Positions 7,939 to 17,211 of a stretch of DNA of 64,000 bases are shown piece by piece; the first letter of the stretch is position 1, and the number at the start of each line of letters is the position of its first letter. The translations under genes and the position numbers were made by a program. The notes below the pieces were generated by a model that was given only the letters and a program-made list of their open reading frames with translations, had not been told where the DNA came from and made no database searches. The DNA comes from JABSSA01 sp039960995 (lineage in GTDB: Bacteria > Pseudomonadota > Alphaproteobacteria > Rhodobacterales > Rhodobacteraceae): positions 62,001 to 126,000 of the forward strand of contig JBDVKF010000075.1 of NCBI GenBank assembly GCA_039960995.1, given 5' to 3'.

Positions 7939-10791
7939 ATGGCCGAGCTTAAAAATATCGAGGTGCGCGGTGCGCGCGAGCACAATCTAAAGTCCATTGA
8001 TGTGGACATTCCGCGTGACAAGCTGGTCGTGATTACGGGGCTGTCGGGGTCTGGTAAATCGTCACTGGCGTTTGATACGATCTATGCCGAAGGTCAACGT
8101 CGATATGTTGAATCGCTCAGCGCTTATGCACGTCAATTCCTTGATATGATGCAAAAGCCGGATGTGGATCACATTGCCGGTTTGTCGCCTGCGATTTCGA
8201 TAGAACAAAAGACGACGTCCAAAAACCCACGCTCGACCGTGGGGACCGTGACCGAAATTTATGACTATATGCGTCTGCTATATGCACGCGCTGGCACACC
8301 TTATAGCCCGGCCACGGGTAAACCCATCGAGGCCCAGCAAGTTCAGGACATGGTCGACCGGATCATGGCGATGGAGGAAAACACACGCGCCTATTTGTTG
8401 GCGCCGATCGTGCGGGACCGGAAGGGCGAATACAGAAAAGAGTTCTTGGAATTACGCAAGCAAGGCTTTCAGCGTGTAAAGGTCGATGGGACATTCTACG
8501 AATTGGATGAACCACCGACGTTGGACAAGAAATTCCGTCACGACATCGACGTCGTCGTTGACCGGATTGTTGTGCGCGAGGGGTTGGAAACCCGCCTTGC
8601 AGACAGTTTGCGCACGGCCTTGGATTTGGCGGATGGGATTGCCATCCTGGAAACCGCCACAAAAGAACCCGAACGCATCACCTTCAGCGAAAAATTCGCC
8701 TGTCCGGTCAGCGGTTTCACAATTTCCGAGATTGAACCACGGTTGTTTTCATTCAACGCACCGTTTGGGGCTTGCCCGGATTGTGACGGGTTGGGGCACG
8801 AATTGTTCTTTGACGAACGGCTTGTGGTGCCGGATCAGGGGCTTAAAGTATATGATGGCGCTTTGGCCCCGTGGCGAAAAGGCAAATCCCCGTATTTCCT
8901 GCAAACGATTGAAGCGTTGGCGCGGCATTACGAATTCGACCAAAACACGCTTTGGAAGGATCTTCCGGCCCATGTGAAGCAGGTCTTTTTGTATGGGTCC
9001 GGAGACGAAGAGATTGAATTCCGCTATGATGAAGGTGGCCGTGTTTATCAGGTGAGCCGGGTCTTTGAAGGGGTGATCCCGAATATGGAACGCCGCTATC
9101 GCGAAACGGATAGCAATTGGATTCGGGAAGAGTTTGAGCGGTACCAAAACAATCGCCCATGTGGGGCCTGTGATGGATACCGCCTGCGCGCCGAAGCTTT
9201 GGCGGTAAAGATTGCTGATTTCCATGTTGGGCAGGTTGTTCAATTGTCGATCCGCGAGGCCCTTGACTGGTGCAACTCTGTGCCAGAACACCTGACGGCA
9301 CAAAAGAACGAAATCGCGCGCGCGATCCTAAAGGAAATTCGCGAACGTCTCGGGTTCTTAAATAATGTGGGATTAGAATATCTTACGCTGTCACGTTCAA
9401 GTGGAACACTCAGCGGCGGAGAAAGCCAAAGAATCCGTTTGGCCTCGCAGATCGGCTCGGGCCTGACTGGGGTTTTGTATGTGCTGGACGAACCTTCCAT
9501 TGGGCTGCACCAACGGGACAACGCTCGTCTGCTGGAAACGCTCAAGAACCTACGGGACCAGGGCAACACGGTCATCGTTGTGGAACATGACGAAGAAGCC
9601 ATTCGCGAAGCTGACTATGTGTTTGATATTGGTCCGGGTGCGGGCGTTCATGGTGGCGAAGTTGTCGCACATGGAACGCCTGCCAAAGTCGCCAAACATA
9701 AAGGGTCCGTGACCGGCGAATACTTGTCGGGCAAACGCGAAATCCCAGTTCCGGCACTGCGCCGCGAGGGCAAAGGCAAGAACGTGACCGTCGTTAAGGC
9801 AACAGGCAACAACCTTAAAAAGGTCACTGCTGATTTCCCGCTGGGCAAGTTCGTCTGCGTGACAGGGGTGTCAGGTGGCGGCAAATCGACCCTGACCATC
9901 GAAACATTGTTCAAAACGGCATCGATGCGCCTGAACGGCGCGCGCCAGACGCCCGCACCTTGTGAAACGATCAAGGGGCTCGAGTTTCTGGATAAGGTCA
10001 TCGACATTGATCAACGTCCCATCGGGCGCACACCCAGATCAAATCCGGCGACCTATACCGGGGCCTTCACGCCAATCCGGGATTGGTTTGCAGGGCTGCC
10101 GGAATCCAAGGCACGCGGGTACAAACCGGGCCGGTTCAGTTTTAACGTCAAGGGTGGGCGCTGCGAAGCGTGCCAAGGTGACGGCGTCATCAAAATCGAG
10201 ATGCACTTTTTGCCGGATGTGTATGTGGAATGCGAAACCTGCAAGGGCGCGCGCTATAATCGTGAAACGCTTGAGATTAAATTCAAAGGTCAATCGATTG
10301 CGGATGTTCTGGCGATGACGGTTGAGGATGCGCAGCAGTTCTTTTCCGCGGTGCCGTCCATTCGTGAAAAAATGGATGCTTTGATGCGTGTTGGCCTTGG
10401 GTATATCAAGGTTGGCCAACAAGCGACGACCCTGTCAGGTGGTGAAGCACAGCGGGTTAAGCTGTCCAAGGAGCTATCGAAACGATCGACTGGACGCACG
10501 CTTTACATTTTGGATGAACCCACGACCGGCCTGCATTTCGAAGACGTGCGAAAACTGCTTGAGGTGCTGCATGAATTGGTCGAGCAGGGCAATTCGGTGA
10601 TTGTGATCGAACATAATCTGGATGTGGTCAAAACCGCAGATTGGATCATCGATATAGGCCCCGAAGGTGGTGATGGTGGCGGATCGGTGGTGGCCACCGG
10701 CACGCCCGAAGATGTTGCAGACGTCGCAGAAAGCCATACGGGTCGGTATCTTAAGCCGATGTTGAAATCGGCACGTGTCGCGGCCGAATAG
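7939..10791 (+). CDS. uvrA: Excinuclease ABC subunit A
   Basis: 950 residues, full length. UvrA is the damage-sensing ATPase of nucleotide excision repair and loads UvrB. Two ABC modules are complete: Walker A GLSGSGKSS and GVSGGGKST, signatures LSGGESQRI and LSGGEAQRV, Walker B LDEPSIGLH and LDEPTTGLH. The second zinc finger has CEACQGDG...CETCKGA. The first shows CPVSGFT...CPDCDG, so one of the four Cys found in the E. coli protein is Ser here; this is seen in other alphaproteobacterial UvrA proteins to my knowledge. An SOS box lies 87 bases upstream. The gene ends at a bidirectional hairpin shared with the convergent mmsB operon. Confidence 0.98.
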   Translation: MAELKNIEVRGAREHNLKSIDVDIPRDKLVVITGLSGSGKSSLAFDTIYAEGQRRYVESLSAYARQFLDMMQKPDVDHIAGLSPAISIEQKTTSKNPRSTVGTVTEIYDYMRLLYARAGTPYSPATGKPIEAQQVQDMVDRIMAMEENTRAYLLAPIVRDRKGEYRKEFLELRKQGFQRVKVDGTFYELDEPPTLDKKFRHDIDVVVDRIVVREGLETRLADSLRTALDLADGIAILETATKEPERITFSEKFACPVSGFTISEIEPRLFSFNAPFGACPDCDGLGHELFFDERLVVPDQGLKVYDGALAPWRKGKSPYFLQTIEALARHYEFDQNTLWKDLPAHVKQVFLYGSGDEEIEFRYDEGGRVYQVSRVFEGVIPNMERRYRETDSNWIREEFERYQNNRPCGACDGYRLRAEALAVKIADFHVGQVVQLSIREALDWCNSVPEHLTAQKNEIARAILKEIRERLGFLNNVGLEYLTLSRSSGTLSGGESQRIRLASQIGSGLTGVLYVLDEPSIGLHQRDNARLLETLKNLRDQGNTVIVVEHDEEAIREADYVFDIGPGAGVHGGEVVAHGTPAKVAKHKGSVTGEYLSGKREIPVPALRREGKGKNVTVVKATGNNLKKVTADFPLGKFVCVTGVSGGGKSTLTIETLFKTASMRLNGARQTPAPCETIKGLEFLDKVIDIDQRPIGRTPRSNPATYTGAFTPIRDWFAGLPESKARGYKPGRFSFNVKGGRCEACQGDGVIKIEMHFLPDVYVECETCKGARYNRETLEIKFKGQSIADVLAMTVEDAQQFFSAVPSIREKMDALMRVGLGYIKVGQQATTLSGGEAQRVKLSKELSKRSTGRTLYILDEPTTGLHFEDVRKLLEVLHELVEQGNSVIVIEHNLDVVKTADWIIDIGPEGGDGGGSVVATGTPEDVADVAESHTGRYLKPMLKSARVAAE

Positions 10792-10815
10792 GACGCGAAG
10801 GTTGGCTCATGTCCG

Positions 10816-10850
10816 AAAGCGCGGTGGAGTTAACCGCGACCGCGCTTTTC
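10816..10850. terminator. Bidirectional hairpin between uvrA and mmsB
   Basis: AAAGCGCGGT at 10816-10825 and ACCGCGCTTT at 10839-10848 form a perfect ten-base stem with a 13-base loop, flanked by short A and T runs. It sits between convergent genes and overlaps the last codon of mmsB on the minus strand, so it can end transcription from both sides. Confidence 0.7.
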
Positions 10851-11702
10851 AAACCGAGGCAGCATCGCGGAAAAATCGCGCCCCAAACCGTCTTCGTCTT
10901 CTACGAATTCGCGGTATAGGGCCAATGCGTGTTGACCCATCGGAGTATCAGCATCCACCGCTTCAGCGGCTTGTTGGCTAAGCCCGAGATCCTTGACCAT
11001 CAATTCGGCCGCAAATCCAGGCGTGTAACCATTGTCTGCGGGCGATTGCGGACCAATCCCCGGAGCAGGGCAATAGGCGTTCATCGTCCAGCTGTATCCC
11101 GATGAGGTGCTGACGACATCGAACATCTTTTGTCGATCCAACCCCAATTTGTCAGCCAGTGCAAAGGCTTCGCAAGTTGCGATCATGGTGACGCCAAGGA
11201 TCATGTTGTTGCAAATCTTGGCGGCTTGTCCGGCACCTGCGTCACCGCAATGAACGGCCTTTTGCCCCATAATGTCGAACAAAGGGGAGGCTGCAGCAAA
11301 CGCGTTTTCGCTGCCACCTGCCATGAATGTCAAAGTTCCAGCCGCCGCGCCACCTATGCCTCCGGAAACAGGAGCGTCGACCGCCAACAGACCAGCATTG
11401 GTTGCTTGATCTGCCACCGCGCGCGCACTTTCGACATCAACCGTTGAACAATCGATGAAAACGGCACCGGTTTGCATCGCGGGGATGACGTCATTGGCAA
11501 CTTTGCGAAGAATTTGCCCGTTGGGCAGCATCGTGATGACGGCATCTGTTTCGGACACAGCGGCTTGGATTGAATCGACCATGCGAACACCGGGGGCCGT
11601 GGTACCTGCCACGTCGTATCCAACCACATCGTGGCCCGCGGCTGCAAGATTTGCGGCCATCGGTGCGCCCATGTTTCCAAGTCCCACAAATCCGATTTTC
11701 AT
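10830..11702 (-). CDS. mmsB: 3-hydroxyisobutyrate dehydrogenase
   Basis: 290 residues. The N-terminal Rossmann motif is MKIGFVGLGNMGAPMAANLA. The substrate signature DAPVSGGIGGAAAGTLTFMA and the catalytic-Lys region AGQAAKICNNMILG mark a 3-hydroxyisobutyrate dehydrogenase of the beta-hydroxyacid dehydrogenase family. It oxidises 3-hydroxyisobutyrate to methylmalonate semialdehyde with NAD+ in valine degradation. The start overlaps the HIBYL-CoA hydrolase stop by four bases, showing translational coupling in an operon whose next enzyme, mmsA, lies 3 kb upstream on the same strand. Confidence 0.96.
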   Translation of the reverse strand: MKIGFVGLGNMGAPMAANLAAAGHDVVGYDVAGTTAPGVRMVDSIQAAVSETDAVITMLPNGQILRKVANDVIPAMQTGAVFIDCSTVDVESARAVADQATNAGLLAVDAPVSGGIGGAAAGTLTFMAGGSENAFAAASPLFDIMGQKAVHCGDAGAGQAAKICNNMILGVTMIATCEAFALADKLGLDRQKMFDVVSTSSGYSWTMNAYCPAPGIGPQSPADNGYTPGFAAELMVKDLGLSQQAAEAVDADTPMGQHALALYREFVEDEDGLGRDFSAMLPRFEKRGRG

Positions 11703-12754
11703 GTCTGGTCCTTTTTAAACGTCAGTGCCGCGTCCTTAAGTGGAAATAGCATTTGCGACATGGTCATCATTGGCACGGCCATATCGGGGTATTGCCACTG
11801 TGGATTGCGGTCTTTGTCAATGATCTGTGCGCGGATGCCTTCAAGGAAATCACCTTGCTGCATAGCGCGGAAGGTAAAGCGGTATTCTAGATCCAGCGCT
11901 TTTTCTATCGAAAGGGTTTTTTCCAGATTTTTCAATCTGCGTATGATGTCCACTGTGCAAGCCATGGATAAAGGGGCGTTGCGACGCATTTGTTCCAAAG
12001 AATCCTTGGCAAAATCGCTGTCTGACATGCGCAAATCGATCAACATGTCGTGCAAGGTCAGCCCCTTAAACAAGGCATCGATATCGTTCTGCGCATTTGC
12101 GATGGGGCCGGGGACGGGTTTTTGACTCCATTGGTCAAGGCTCGCATCCACTGTCCCGGTTTCGGTCAGGGTAGTTTTGACCGTTTCCCAATCTGTTTCA
12201 GGAATGTAGTGGTCTGCGAACCCAATATGGATCGCGTCACCTGCATTCATGCGCGCACCAGTTAAACCAAGATATTCGCCCAAACGCCCCGACGCGAGCG
12301 CAAGCATCAAGGTTCCACCCACATCCGGAACAAGCCCAATCCCACATTCGGGCATCGAAATCTTGCTGCTGTCCCCAACAATGCGGTGAGTGCCGTGGCA
12401 TCCGATGCCAACACCGCCGCCCATCGTAAACCCTTGAAGAAAGCTGACGACGGGTTTGGGATAGGTGAAAATCTTTTGATTTAGACGGTATTCATCCGCC
12501 CAAAATGTCTGCCCATATCCAAAATCACCGGCACGCCCAGTTTCATACAGCTTGGCAATATCACCACCGGCACAAAAGGCGCGTTCGCCTTCGGAATCCA
12601 GAAGGATCAACGCAACCTCATCATCTTCGCGCCACGCATCAAACGCCTGCTCGATGGCCAGACACATCTCATGCGTGATCGCATTTAGGGCATCGGGGCG
12701 CTGCAGCGTGATCCGACCAGCGTGCCCTTCTTTTCGGATGGAAATATCGTTCAT
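11699..12754 (-). CDS. 3-hydroxyisobutyryl-CoA hydrolase
   Basis: 351 residues, longer than a plain enoyl-CoA hydratase and typical of HIBYL-CoA hydrolases. It has the crotonase fold with RAFCAGGDIAKLYETG and GFTMGGGVGIGCHG oxyanion-hole loops, followed by ISMPECGIGLVPDVGGT, which carries the Glu and Asp used by hydrolases of this family. It splits the CoA thioester to release free 3-hydroxyisobutyrate for MmsB, so toxic methacrylyl-CoA does not build up. Both ends overlap neighbouring genes by four bases (acyl-CoA dehydrogenase before it, mmsB after it), fitting a tightly coupled valine operon. Confidence 0.94.
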   Translation of the reverse strand: MNDISIRKEGHAGRITLQRPDALNAITHEMCLAIEQAFDAWREDDEVALILLDSEGERAFCAGGDIAKLYETGRAGDFGYGQTFWADEYRLNQKIFTYPKPVVSFLQGFTMGGGVGIGCHGTHRIVGDSSKISMPECGIGLVPDVGGTLMLALASGRLGEYLGLTGARMNAGDAIHIGFADHYIPETDWETVKTTLTETGTVDASLDQWSQKPVPGPIANAQNDIDALFKGLTLHDMLIDLRMSDSDFAKDSLEQMRRNAPLSMACTVDIIRRLKNLEKTLSIEKALDLEYRFTFRAMQQGDFLEGIRAQIIDKDRNPQWQYPDMAVPMMTMSQMLFPLKDAALTFKKDQT

Positions 12755-13893
12755 CTGTTTTTCAACATCTCACGGGCCACAATAACGCGCATAATTTCAT
12801 TTGTGCCTTCTAAAATCTGGTGGACCCTTAGATCGCGAACCAGCTTTTCTATTCCGTAATCCGCAAGATAACCGTATCCACCATGCAGCTGCAGGCACTG
12901 ATCGACCACCTTTGATCCCGTCTCTGTCACGAATTTCTTGGCCATTGCACAGAACTTAGTGGCGTCTAGGGCGTCTTGGTCCAGCTTCCACGCGGCCTGT
13001 CGCAGGAACGTGCGTGCTGCCTGCAGTTCGATTTCCATATCGGCCAGTCGGAATTGCAATCCCTGAAACTGGTCGATGGGTTTGCCAAATGCTTTGCGTT
13101 CACCCATGTAATCAAGCGTGGCATTCAGCGCAGTTTGGGCCGCACCCAGCGAACAAGCCGCAATGTTCAGGCGTCCGCCATCCAATCCATTCATGGCGTA
13201 TTTGAACCCTTGGCCTTCGTCGCCAACACGGTTTTCCAATGACACGGCGCAATCATCAAATTGCACCTGTGTTGTGGGCTGAGACCGCCATCCCATTTTG
13301 TCTTCTTGCGCGCCAAAGCTCAGTCCCTTGGTGCCGTCATCGACAAGAACCGTGGAAACGCCATGAGGGCCGTCTTCTCCGGTGCGCACCATAACGACAT
13401 AGGCGTCAGAATACCCGCCGCCTGAAATGAACGCCTTGGTGCCGTTCAGGATGTAATTCTCGTTGGTGCGTTCGGCGCGGGTGCGCAATGCGGCAGCGTC
13501 TGACCCTGAGCCGGGCTCGGTTAGGCAATAGCTCAGCACTTTGTTCATTGTCAGAATGTCTGGCAATTCGCGCGCTTTCAATTCCGCGCTGCCAAAACTG
13601 TCGATCATGCGGGCGCACATGTTGTGGATGGACAAAAACGCAGCCACAGAAGGGCAGGCCATCGACAAGGCTTCGAACACAAGCGTGGCATCCAGCCGAC
13701 TAAGTCCAGACCCACCAGACTCTTCTGATACATACATTCCGCCAAACCCAAGGGCGCCGATTTCAGGCCATAGGCTTTTGGGGATTGTTCCGTCTGCTTC
13801 CCACGTGCGCGCGTGCGGAGCGATGTTGTCCTGACCAAACGCGTGCGCCATTTTGAAAATGGCGTCTTGTTCCTCACTCAAAGCAAAGTGCAT
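12751..13893 (-). CDS. Acyl-CoA dehydrogenase, probable isobutyryl-CoA dehydrogenase
   Basis: 380 residues, full length for a FAD-dependent acyl-CoA dehydrogenase. Seen are YCLTEPGSGSDAAALRT (FAD and substrate contacts), the central MGWRSQPTTQVQFDDC strand, and the C-terminal LQLHGGYGYLADYGIEKLVR with QILEGTNEIMRVIVAR, which includes the EGTNE catalytic-Glu region. The isobutyryl-CoA assignment rests on the neighbours: the next two coupled genes act on 3-hydroxyisobutyryl-CoA and 3-hydroxyisobutyrate. Electrons would pass to electron-transfer flavoprotein, not encoded here. A short-branched or other acyl substrate cannot be excluded from sequence alone. Confidence 0.92.
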   Translation of the reverse strand: MHFALSEEQDAIFKMAHAFGQDNIAPHARTWEADGTIPKSLWPEIGALGFGGMYVSEESGGSGLSRLDATLVFEALSMACPSVAAFLSIHNMCARMIDSFGSAELKARELPDILTMNKVLSYCLTEPGSGSDAAALRTRAERTNENYILNGTKAFISGGGYSDAYVVMVRTGEDGPHGVSTVLVDDGTKGLSFGAQEDKMGWRSQPTTQVQFDDCAVSLENRVGDEGQGFKYAMNGLDGGRLNIAACSLGAAQTALNATLDYMGERKAFGKPIDQFQGLQFRLADMEIELQAARTFLRQAAWKLDQDALDATKFCAMAKKFVTETGSKVVDQCLQLHGGYGYLADYGIEKLVRDLRVHQILEGTNEIMRVIVAREMLKNR

Positions 13894-14039
13894 GGTTCGT
13901 GTCCTGCGCCATTAATGAACAAGCGTTTAATTAACGGGTCATGGGCAAATATTCAAGAGCAAACCGAACCATGCCAAGTTGTACCGGCGCGGATTTAATC
14001 GTGCCGGTCGCCTCTATCTGTAGCGGGATATACTGGATT

Positions 14040-14525
14040 TCAGTCGTCGTGGTCTTTGTCGAACGCGTCGAAAATCGAAGGTTTCTTTGGGCCCGACTCG
14101 GGGTCTTTTTCATTGAAACGATCAGGCAATGCCTTCCGCAAGATATCAACCGGCACCGAATGCGGTTTCGCGGGTATGGTCGCAGGAGGTGGCCTTGGAA
14201 TGCCTTGTTCCGTTTCCTTTGGCGCCATCAGCTTATTTGGCCGCGATACCTCGTCGACGACTGGAGGCGTTTGCTGACGCTCTTTCTGATTTTGGTCAAA
14301 CTGCGTGAACTCCGCGTCGTCTGGTTTGAATGTGCTTCTTGCGCGCGAATGTTGATGTGGAAACCGTGTATGCGGTTTGTCTGTGCTGCACAGAACGTTC
14401 GGAACATCCGATGGCTCCGAAACACTCGAAGTGTCCGAAGCACCCGAAATATCCGACACGCCAGCCTCAGCGTGCGCCAATGTCTCGCCCTTTTTGGGGA
14501 GGAAAAGATCAATAATCGAGTTCAT
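14040..14525 (-). CDS. Hypothetical hydrophilic, probably disordered protein
   Basis: 161 residues from ATG 14525 (an in-frame ATG six bases upstream is equally possible, and the frame extends to 14606). No family is recognised. The protein is rich in Ser, Asp, Glu, Lys and Pro, with a run of Ser-Asp/Glu pairs near the N-terminus, a proline stretch IPRPPPATIPAKP, and an acidic end SIFDAFDKDHDD. No membrane segment or signal peptide is seen. It lies between mmsA and the acyl-CoA dehydrogenase gene, same strand. A rival plus-strand frame (13941-14573) has a less natural composition. Coding is likely but not certain. Confidence 0.45.
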   Translation of the reverse strand: MNSIIDLFLPKKGETLAHAEAGVSDISGASDTSSVSEPSDVPNVLCSTDKPHTRFPHQHSRARSTFKPDDAEFTQFDQNQKERQQTPPVVDEVSRPNKLMAPKETEQGIPRPPPATIPAKPHSVPVDILRKALPDRFNEKDPESGPKKPSIFDAFDKDHDD

Positions 14526-14642
14526 ACCCATATTATTATCGCCAAATGGTGCAAAATTAAGGGCGAACCTTGACGTGCAAATGGCATGGCAACTTTTTGC
14601 TGCCATGCCAATCTAATTCGGCGTGATCTTGCAGTTGTGGAT

Positions 14643-16142
14643 CTAATCCATCGCCTTAAAGTTGAATTCCCCGCCTTCTTTGATTCCCGACGGCCAACGC
14701 GACGTGATTGTTTTGGTCCGCGTGTAAAATTTGAAACTGTCTGGGCCGTGTTGATTCAGGTCGCCAAACACGGATTTTTTCCAGCCACCAAATGTATGAT
14801 ACGCCAATGGCACTGGGATCGGGACGTTGATGCCGACCATGCCGATATTGATGCGATTGGCAAAATCACGTGCTGCGTCACCATCGCGGGTAAAAATGGC
14901 GGTACCGTTGCCATATTCGTGATCCATGGCAAGACCAAGCGCCTCTTCATAGCTTTGGGCACGCACTGTCGACAGCACCGGTCCGAAAATTTCGGTTGTG
15001 TAGATATCCATGTCTTTGGTCACGTGATCAAACAGGTGGGGACCAACAAAGTATCCTTCTTCATACCCTTGCAACTTGAACCCACGCCCATCGACCACAA
15101 GCTTTGCGCCCTGATCAACCCCAGATTGTACGAGGTGTTCGATGTTGGCTTTTGCCGCTGCGGTGACAACCGGGCCGTAATCCATGTCTTCGCCAGCAGT
15201 GTAGGGGCCGACCTTTAGCCGTTCGATCCGCGGAACCAATTTTTCAATCAGTCGATCCGCAGTTTCATCACCGACAGGAACCGCAACGGAAATCGCCATG
15301 CAACGTTCGCCTGCAGCACCATACCCGGCACCGATGAGCGCGTCCGCCGCCTGATCCATATCGGCGTCGGGCATAATGATCATGTGGTTTTTAGCGCCGC
15401 CAAAACATTGCACCCGCTTTCCGGCCTTGCAGCCCTCGGAATAAATGTACTCTGCGATGGGGGTCGATCCAACAAACCCGATGGATTGAACAACCGGATG
15501 CTGAAGCAACGCATCGACAGCTTCTTTATCGCCGTTCACAACCTGCAAGATACCTTTCGGCAATCCTGCTTCTTCCAGCAGTTCAGCCAACATCAAAGGA
15601 ACGGACGGGTCGCGCTCGGACGGTTTCAGGATAAAAGCGTTTCCGCAGGCGATGGCGGGTGCAAACATCCACATTGGGATCATCGCAGGGAAGTTAAACG
15701 GAGTGATGCCCGCAGTCACACCCAAAGCCTGACGCATCGAATACATATCAATGCCGGGGCCGGCGCTGTCGGTGTATTCACCTTTCAACAGATGTGGCGC
15801 GCCGATGCAGTATTCCACAACTTCCAAACCGCGCTGAACATCGCCGCGTGCGTCGGGAATGGTCTTGCCATGTTCTCGGCTTAGCGCTTCGGCCAGCTTG
15901 TCCATATCCCGGTTCAACAGATCGACGAATTTCATCAACACGCGTGCACGACGTTGCGGGTTTGTAGCAGCCCATGCAGGTTGCGCAGCGGCTGCGATGT
16001 CTATGGCATGCCCAACTTCGGCCGTTGAAGCCAACGGCACCTGAGCCTGGACTTCGCCTGTTGCGGGATTCATGACGTCGGCAAAGCGTCCAGAGCCACC
16101 TTTGGCATGTGCGCCATCTACATAATGTGTGAGTTCTTGCAT
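14643..16142 (-). CDS. mmsA: Methylmalonate-semialdehyde dehydrogenase (CoA-acylating)
   Basis: 499 residues from ATG 16142, which follows a strong GAGGAGG ribosome-binding site; the longer frame to 16235 is rejected. It is an aldehyde dehydrogenase with MIPMWMFAPAIACGNAFILK in the NAD-binding region, GFVGSTPIAEYIY, and the catalytic Cys in GAAGERCMAISVAV, the form typical of MmsA. The enzyme converts methylmalonate semialdehyde, with CoA and NAD+, to propionyl-CoA and CO2, the last step of the valine branch. A LysR regulator is divergently transcribed from the same short control region, and the other valine genes follow downstream. Confidence 0.96.
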   Translation of the reverse strand: MQELTHYVDGAHAKGGSGRFADVMNPATGEVQAQVPLASTAEVGHAIDIAAAAQPAWAATNPQRRARVLMKFVDLLNRDMDKLAEALSREHGKTIPDARGDVQRGLEVVEYCIGAPHLLKGEYTDSAGPGIDMYSMRQALGVTAGITPFNFPAMIPMWMFAPAIACGNAFILKPSERDPSVPLMLAELLEEAGLPKGILQVVNGDKEAVDALLQHPVVQSIGFVGSTPIAEYIYSEGCKAGKRVQCFGGAKNHMIIMPDADMDQAADALIGAGYGAAGERCMAISVAVPVGDETADRLIEKLVPRIERLKVGPYTAGEDMDYGPVVTAAAKANIEHLVQSGVDQGAKLVVDGRGFKLQGYEEGYFVGPHLFDHVTKDMDIYTTEIFGPVLSTVRAQSYEEALGLAMDHEYGNGTAIFTRDGDAARDFANRINIGMVGINVPIPVPLAYHTFGGWKKSVFGDLNQHGPDSFKFYTRTKTITSRWPSGIKEGGEFNFKAMD

Positions 16143-16178
16143 CTGATCCTCCTCGATCTTGGTTGTTGGCAGAATAGT

Positions 16179-16235
16179 CTTGCAAAAAAGCTGGGAAAAG
16201 CCCCAAGATTTCAAAAGTGCTTTGCAAAAATGCAA
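16179..16235. promoter_or_regulatory. mmsA / LysR control region with TTGCA palindrome
   Basis: TTGCA-AAAA-TGCAA at 16222-16235 is a perfect inverted repeat, and a related CTTGCAAAAAAG lies at 16179-16190, between the divergent mmsA and lysR-type genes. LysR proteins usually bind such paired sites in the shared control region to autoregulate and to activate the divergent gene. The palindrome covers an alternative ATG at 16230, which favours the later regulator start at 16245. Confidence 0.55.
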
Positions 16236-16244
16236 GATGGATCG

Positions 16245-17153
16245 ATGTTCGACAATTGGGACGACCTACGAATTTTTTTGGCGGTGGCGCGTCAAAGCAG
16301 CCTCACAGCGGCAGGGCGTGATCTGCGGCTTGATCCAGCGACGATGGGACGACGGGTTACTCGGCTGGAAAGACAGTTAAAAACCGTTCTGTTTCGCAAG
16401 TCACCCCGAGGGTATTCGCTGACCGATGTTGGGGCTGAATTGTTGATCCGCGCCGAAATAGCCGAGGAATCAATGCGCGCAGCGACGGCAAGTGTGGCTG
16501 CGCGGGAAAGGTCGGATGCAACGGGATTACGCGGGCAAATCCGGTTGGGTGCACCGGATGGGGCCGCTAATTATCTGCTTCCGCAGGTGTGCAAAACGAT
16601 TATCGAAGAGAATCCTGACCTTGATATCCAGATCGTGGCGCTGCCGCGTGTGTTCAATCTGACTCGACGCGAGGCGGATTTAGCCATTGGGGTCAGCGCG
16701 CCCGACGAAGGGCGATTGCTGGTACAGCGCATCACAGATTACAAATTGCACTTTGCTGCATCTGATACCTATTTGCAGGCGCATCCTAAGATAAACAGCC
16801 TGGCTGATCTGTCAGAGCACAGGTTGATTGGATACATCCCGGATATGATTTTTGACGCTGAGTTGGACTATTTGGACAATTTGGGGTTCGATCGTGTGCC
16901 GCTCACATCAAATTCCGTTGCGGTGCAGGCACGTATGTTAACCCAAGGTGGGGGCGTCGGCGTCACCCATGATTTTGCACTTCCTTCTTTGCCGGGTGTG
17001 CACCGAATCCTCGCAAATGAGTTTTCTTTGATCCGAAGTTTCTACCTTGTGCGGCATTCTGCTGATCAAAATGACACCCGTCTGACACGGTTTGCCAAGC
17101 GTTTGGCGGAAGGGGTGCGCGCTGAAGTGGCGCAGTTAGAGACGCAGGCTTGA
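16245..17153 (+). CDS. LysR-family transcriptional regulator
   Basis: 302 residues from ATG 16245, the usual LysR length; the frame is open from 16107 and ATG 16230 is an alternative. The N-terminal winged helix-turn-helix is clear (WDDLRIFLAVARQSSLTAAG, then RRVTRLERQL), followed by a periplasmic-binding-like effector domain with IRLGAPDGAANYLLPQV. The gene is divergent from mmsA with about 100 bases between starts, the classical layout of a LysR activator and its target. It probably senses a valine-pathway intermediate, but no effector can be named. Confidence 0.92.
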   Translation: MFDNWDDLRIFLAVARQSSLTAAGRDLRLDPATMGRRVTRLERQLKTVLFRKSPRGYSLTDVGAELLIRAEIAEESMRAATASVAARERSDATGLRGQIRLGAPDGAANYLLPQVCKTIIEENPDLDIQIVALPRVFNLTRREADLAIGVSAPDEGRLLVQRITDYKLHFAASDTYLQAHPKINSLADLSEHRLIGYIPDMIFDAELDYLDNLGFDRVPLTSNSVAVQARMLTQGGGVGVTHDFALPSLPGVHRILANEFSLIRSFYLVRHSADQNDTRLTRFAKRLAEGVRAEVAQLETQA

Positions 17154-17177
17154 CAGACCATAGGTTGTAGGGCGACG

Positions 17178-17200
17178 CTGAGATATCTAAAATCTCTCAG
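17178..17200 (+). promoter_or_regulatory. Inverted repeat before the CBS-domain gene
   Basis: CTGAGA at 17178-17183 and TCTCAG at 17195-17200 are perfect inverted arms around 11 bases. The right arm ends just before the TGAGG ribosome-binding site at 17201. It may be a short leader hairpin or operator limiting translation of the CBS protein. Confidence 0.35.
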
Positions 17201-17211
17201 TGAGGTATCCT

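Noticed and set aside
13931..14149. 72-residue minus-strand frame with a protein-like C-terminus
   Set aside because: It is in a different frame from the neighbouring hypothetical gene and lacks a ribosome-binding site; a frameshifted extension could not be shown.
13941..14573. 210-residue plus-strand frame opposite the hypothetical gene at 14040-14525
   Set aside because: Its composition (many Trp, Arg, Cys) is unnatural and no motif is seen; the minus-strand frame reads more like a protein, although neither is certain.
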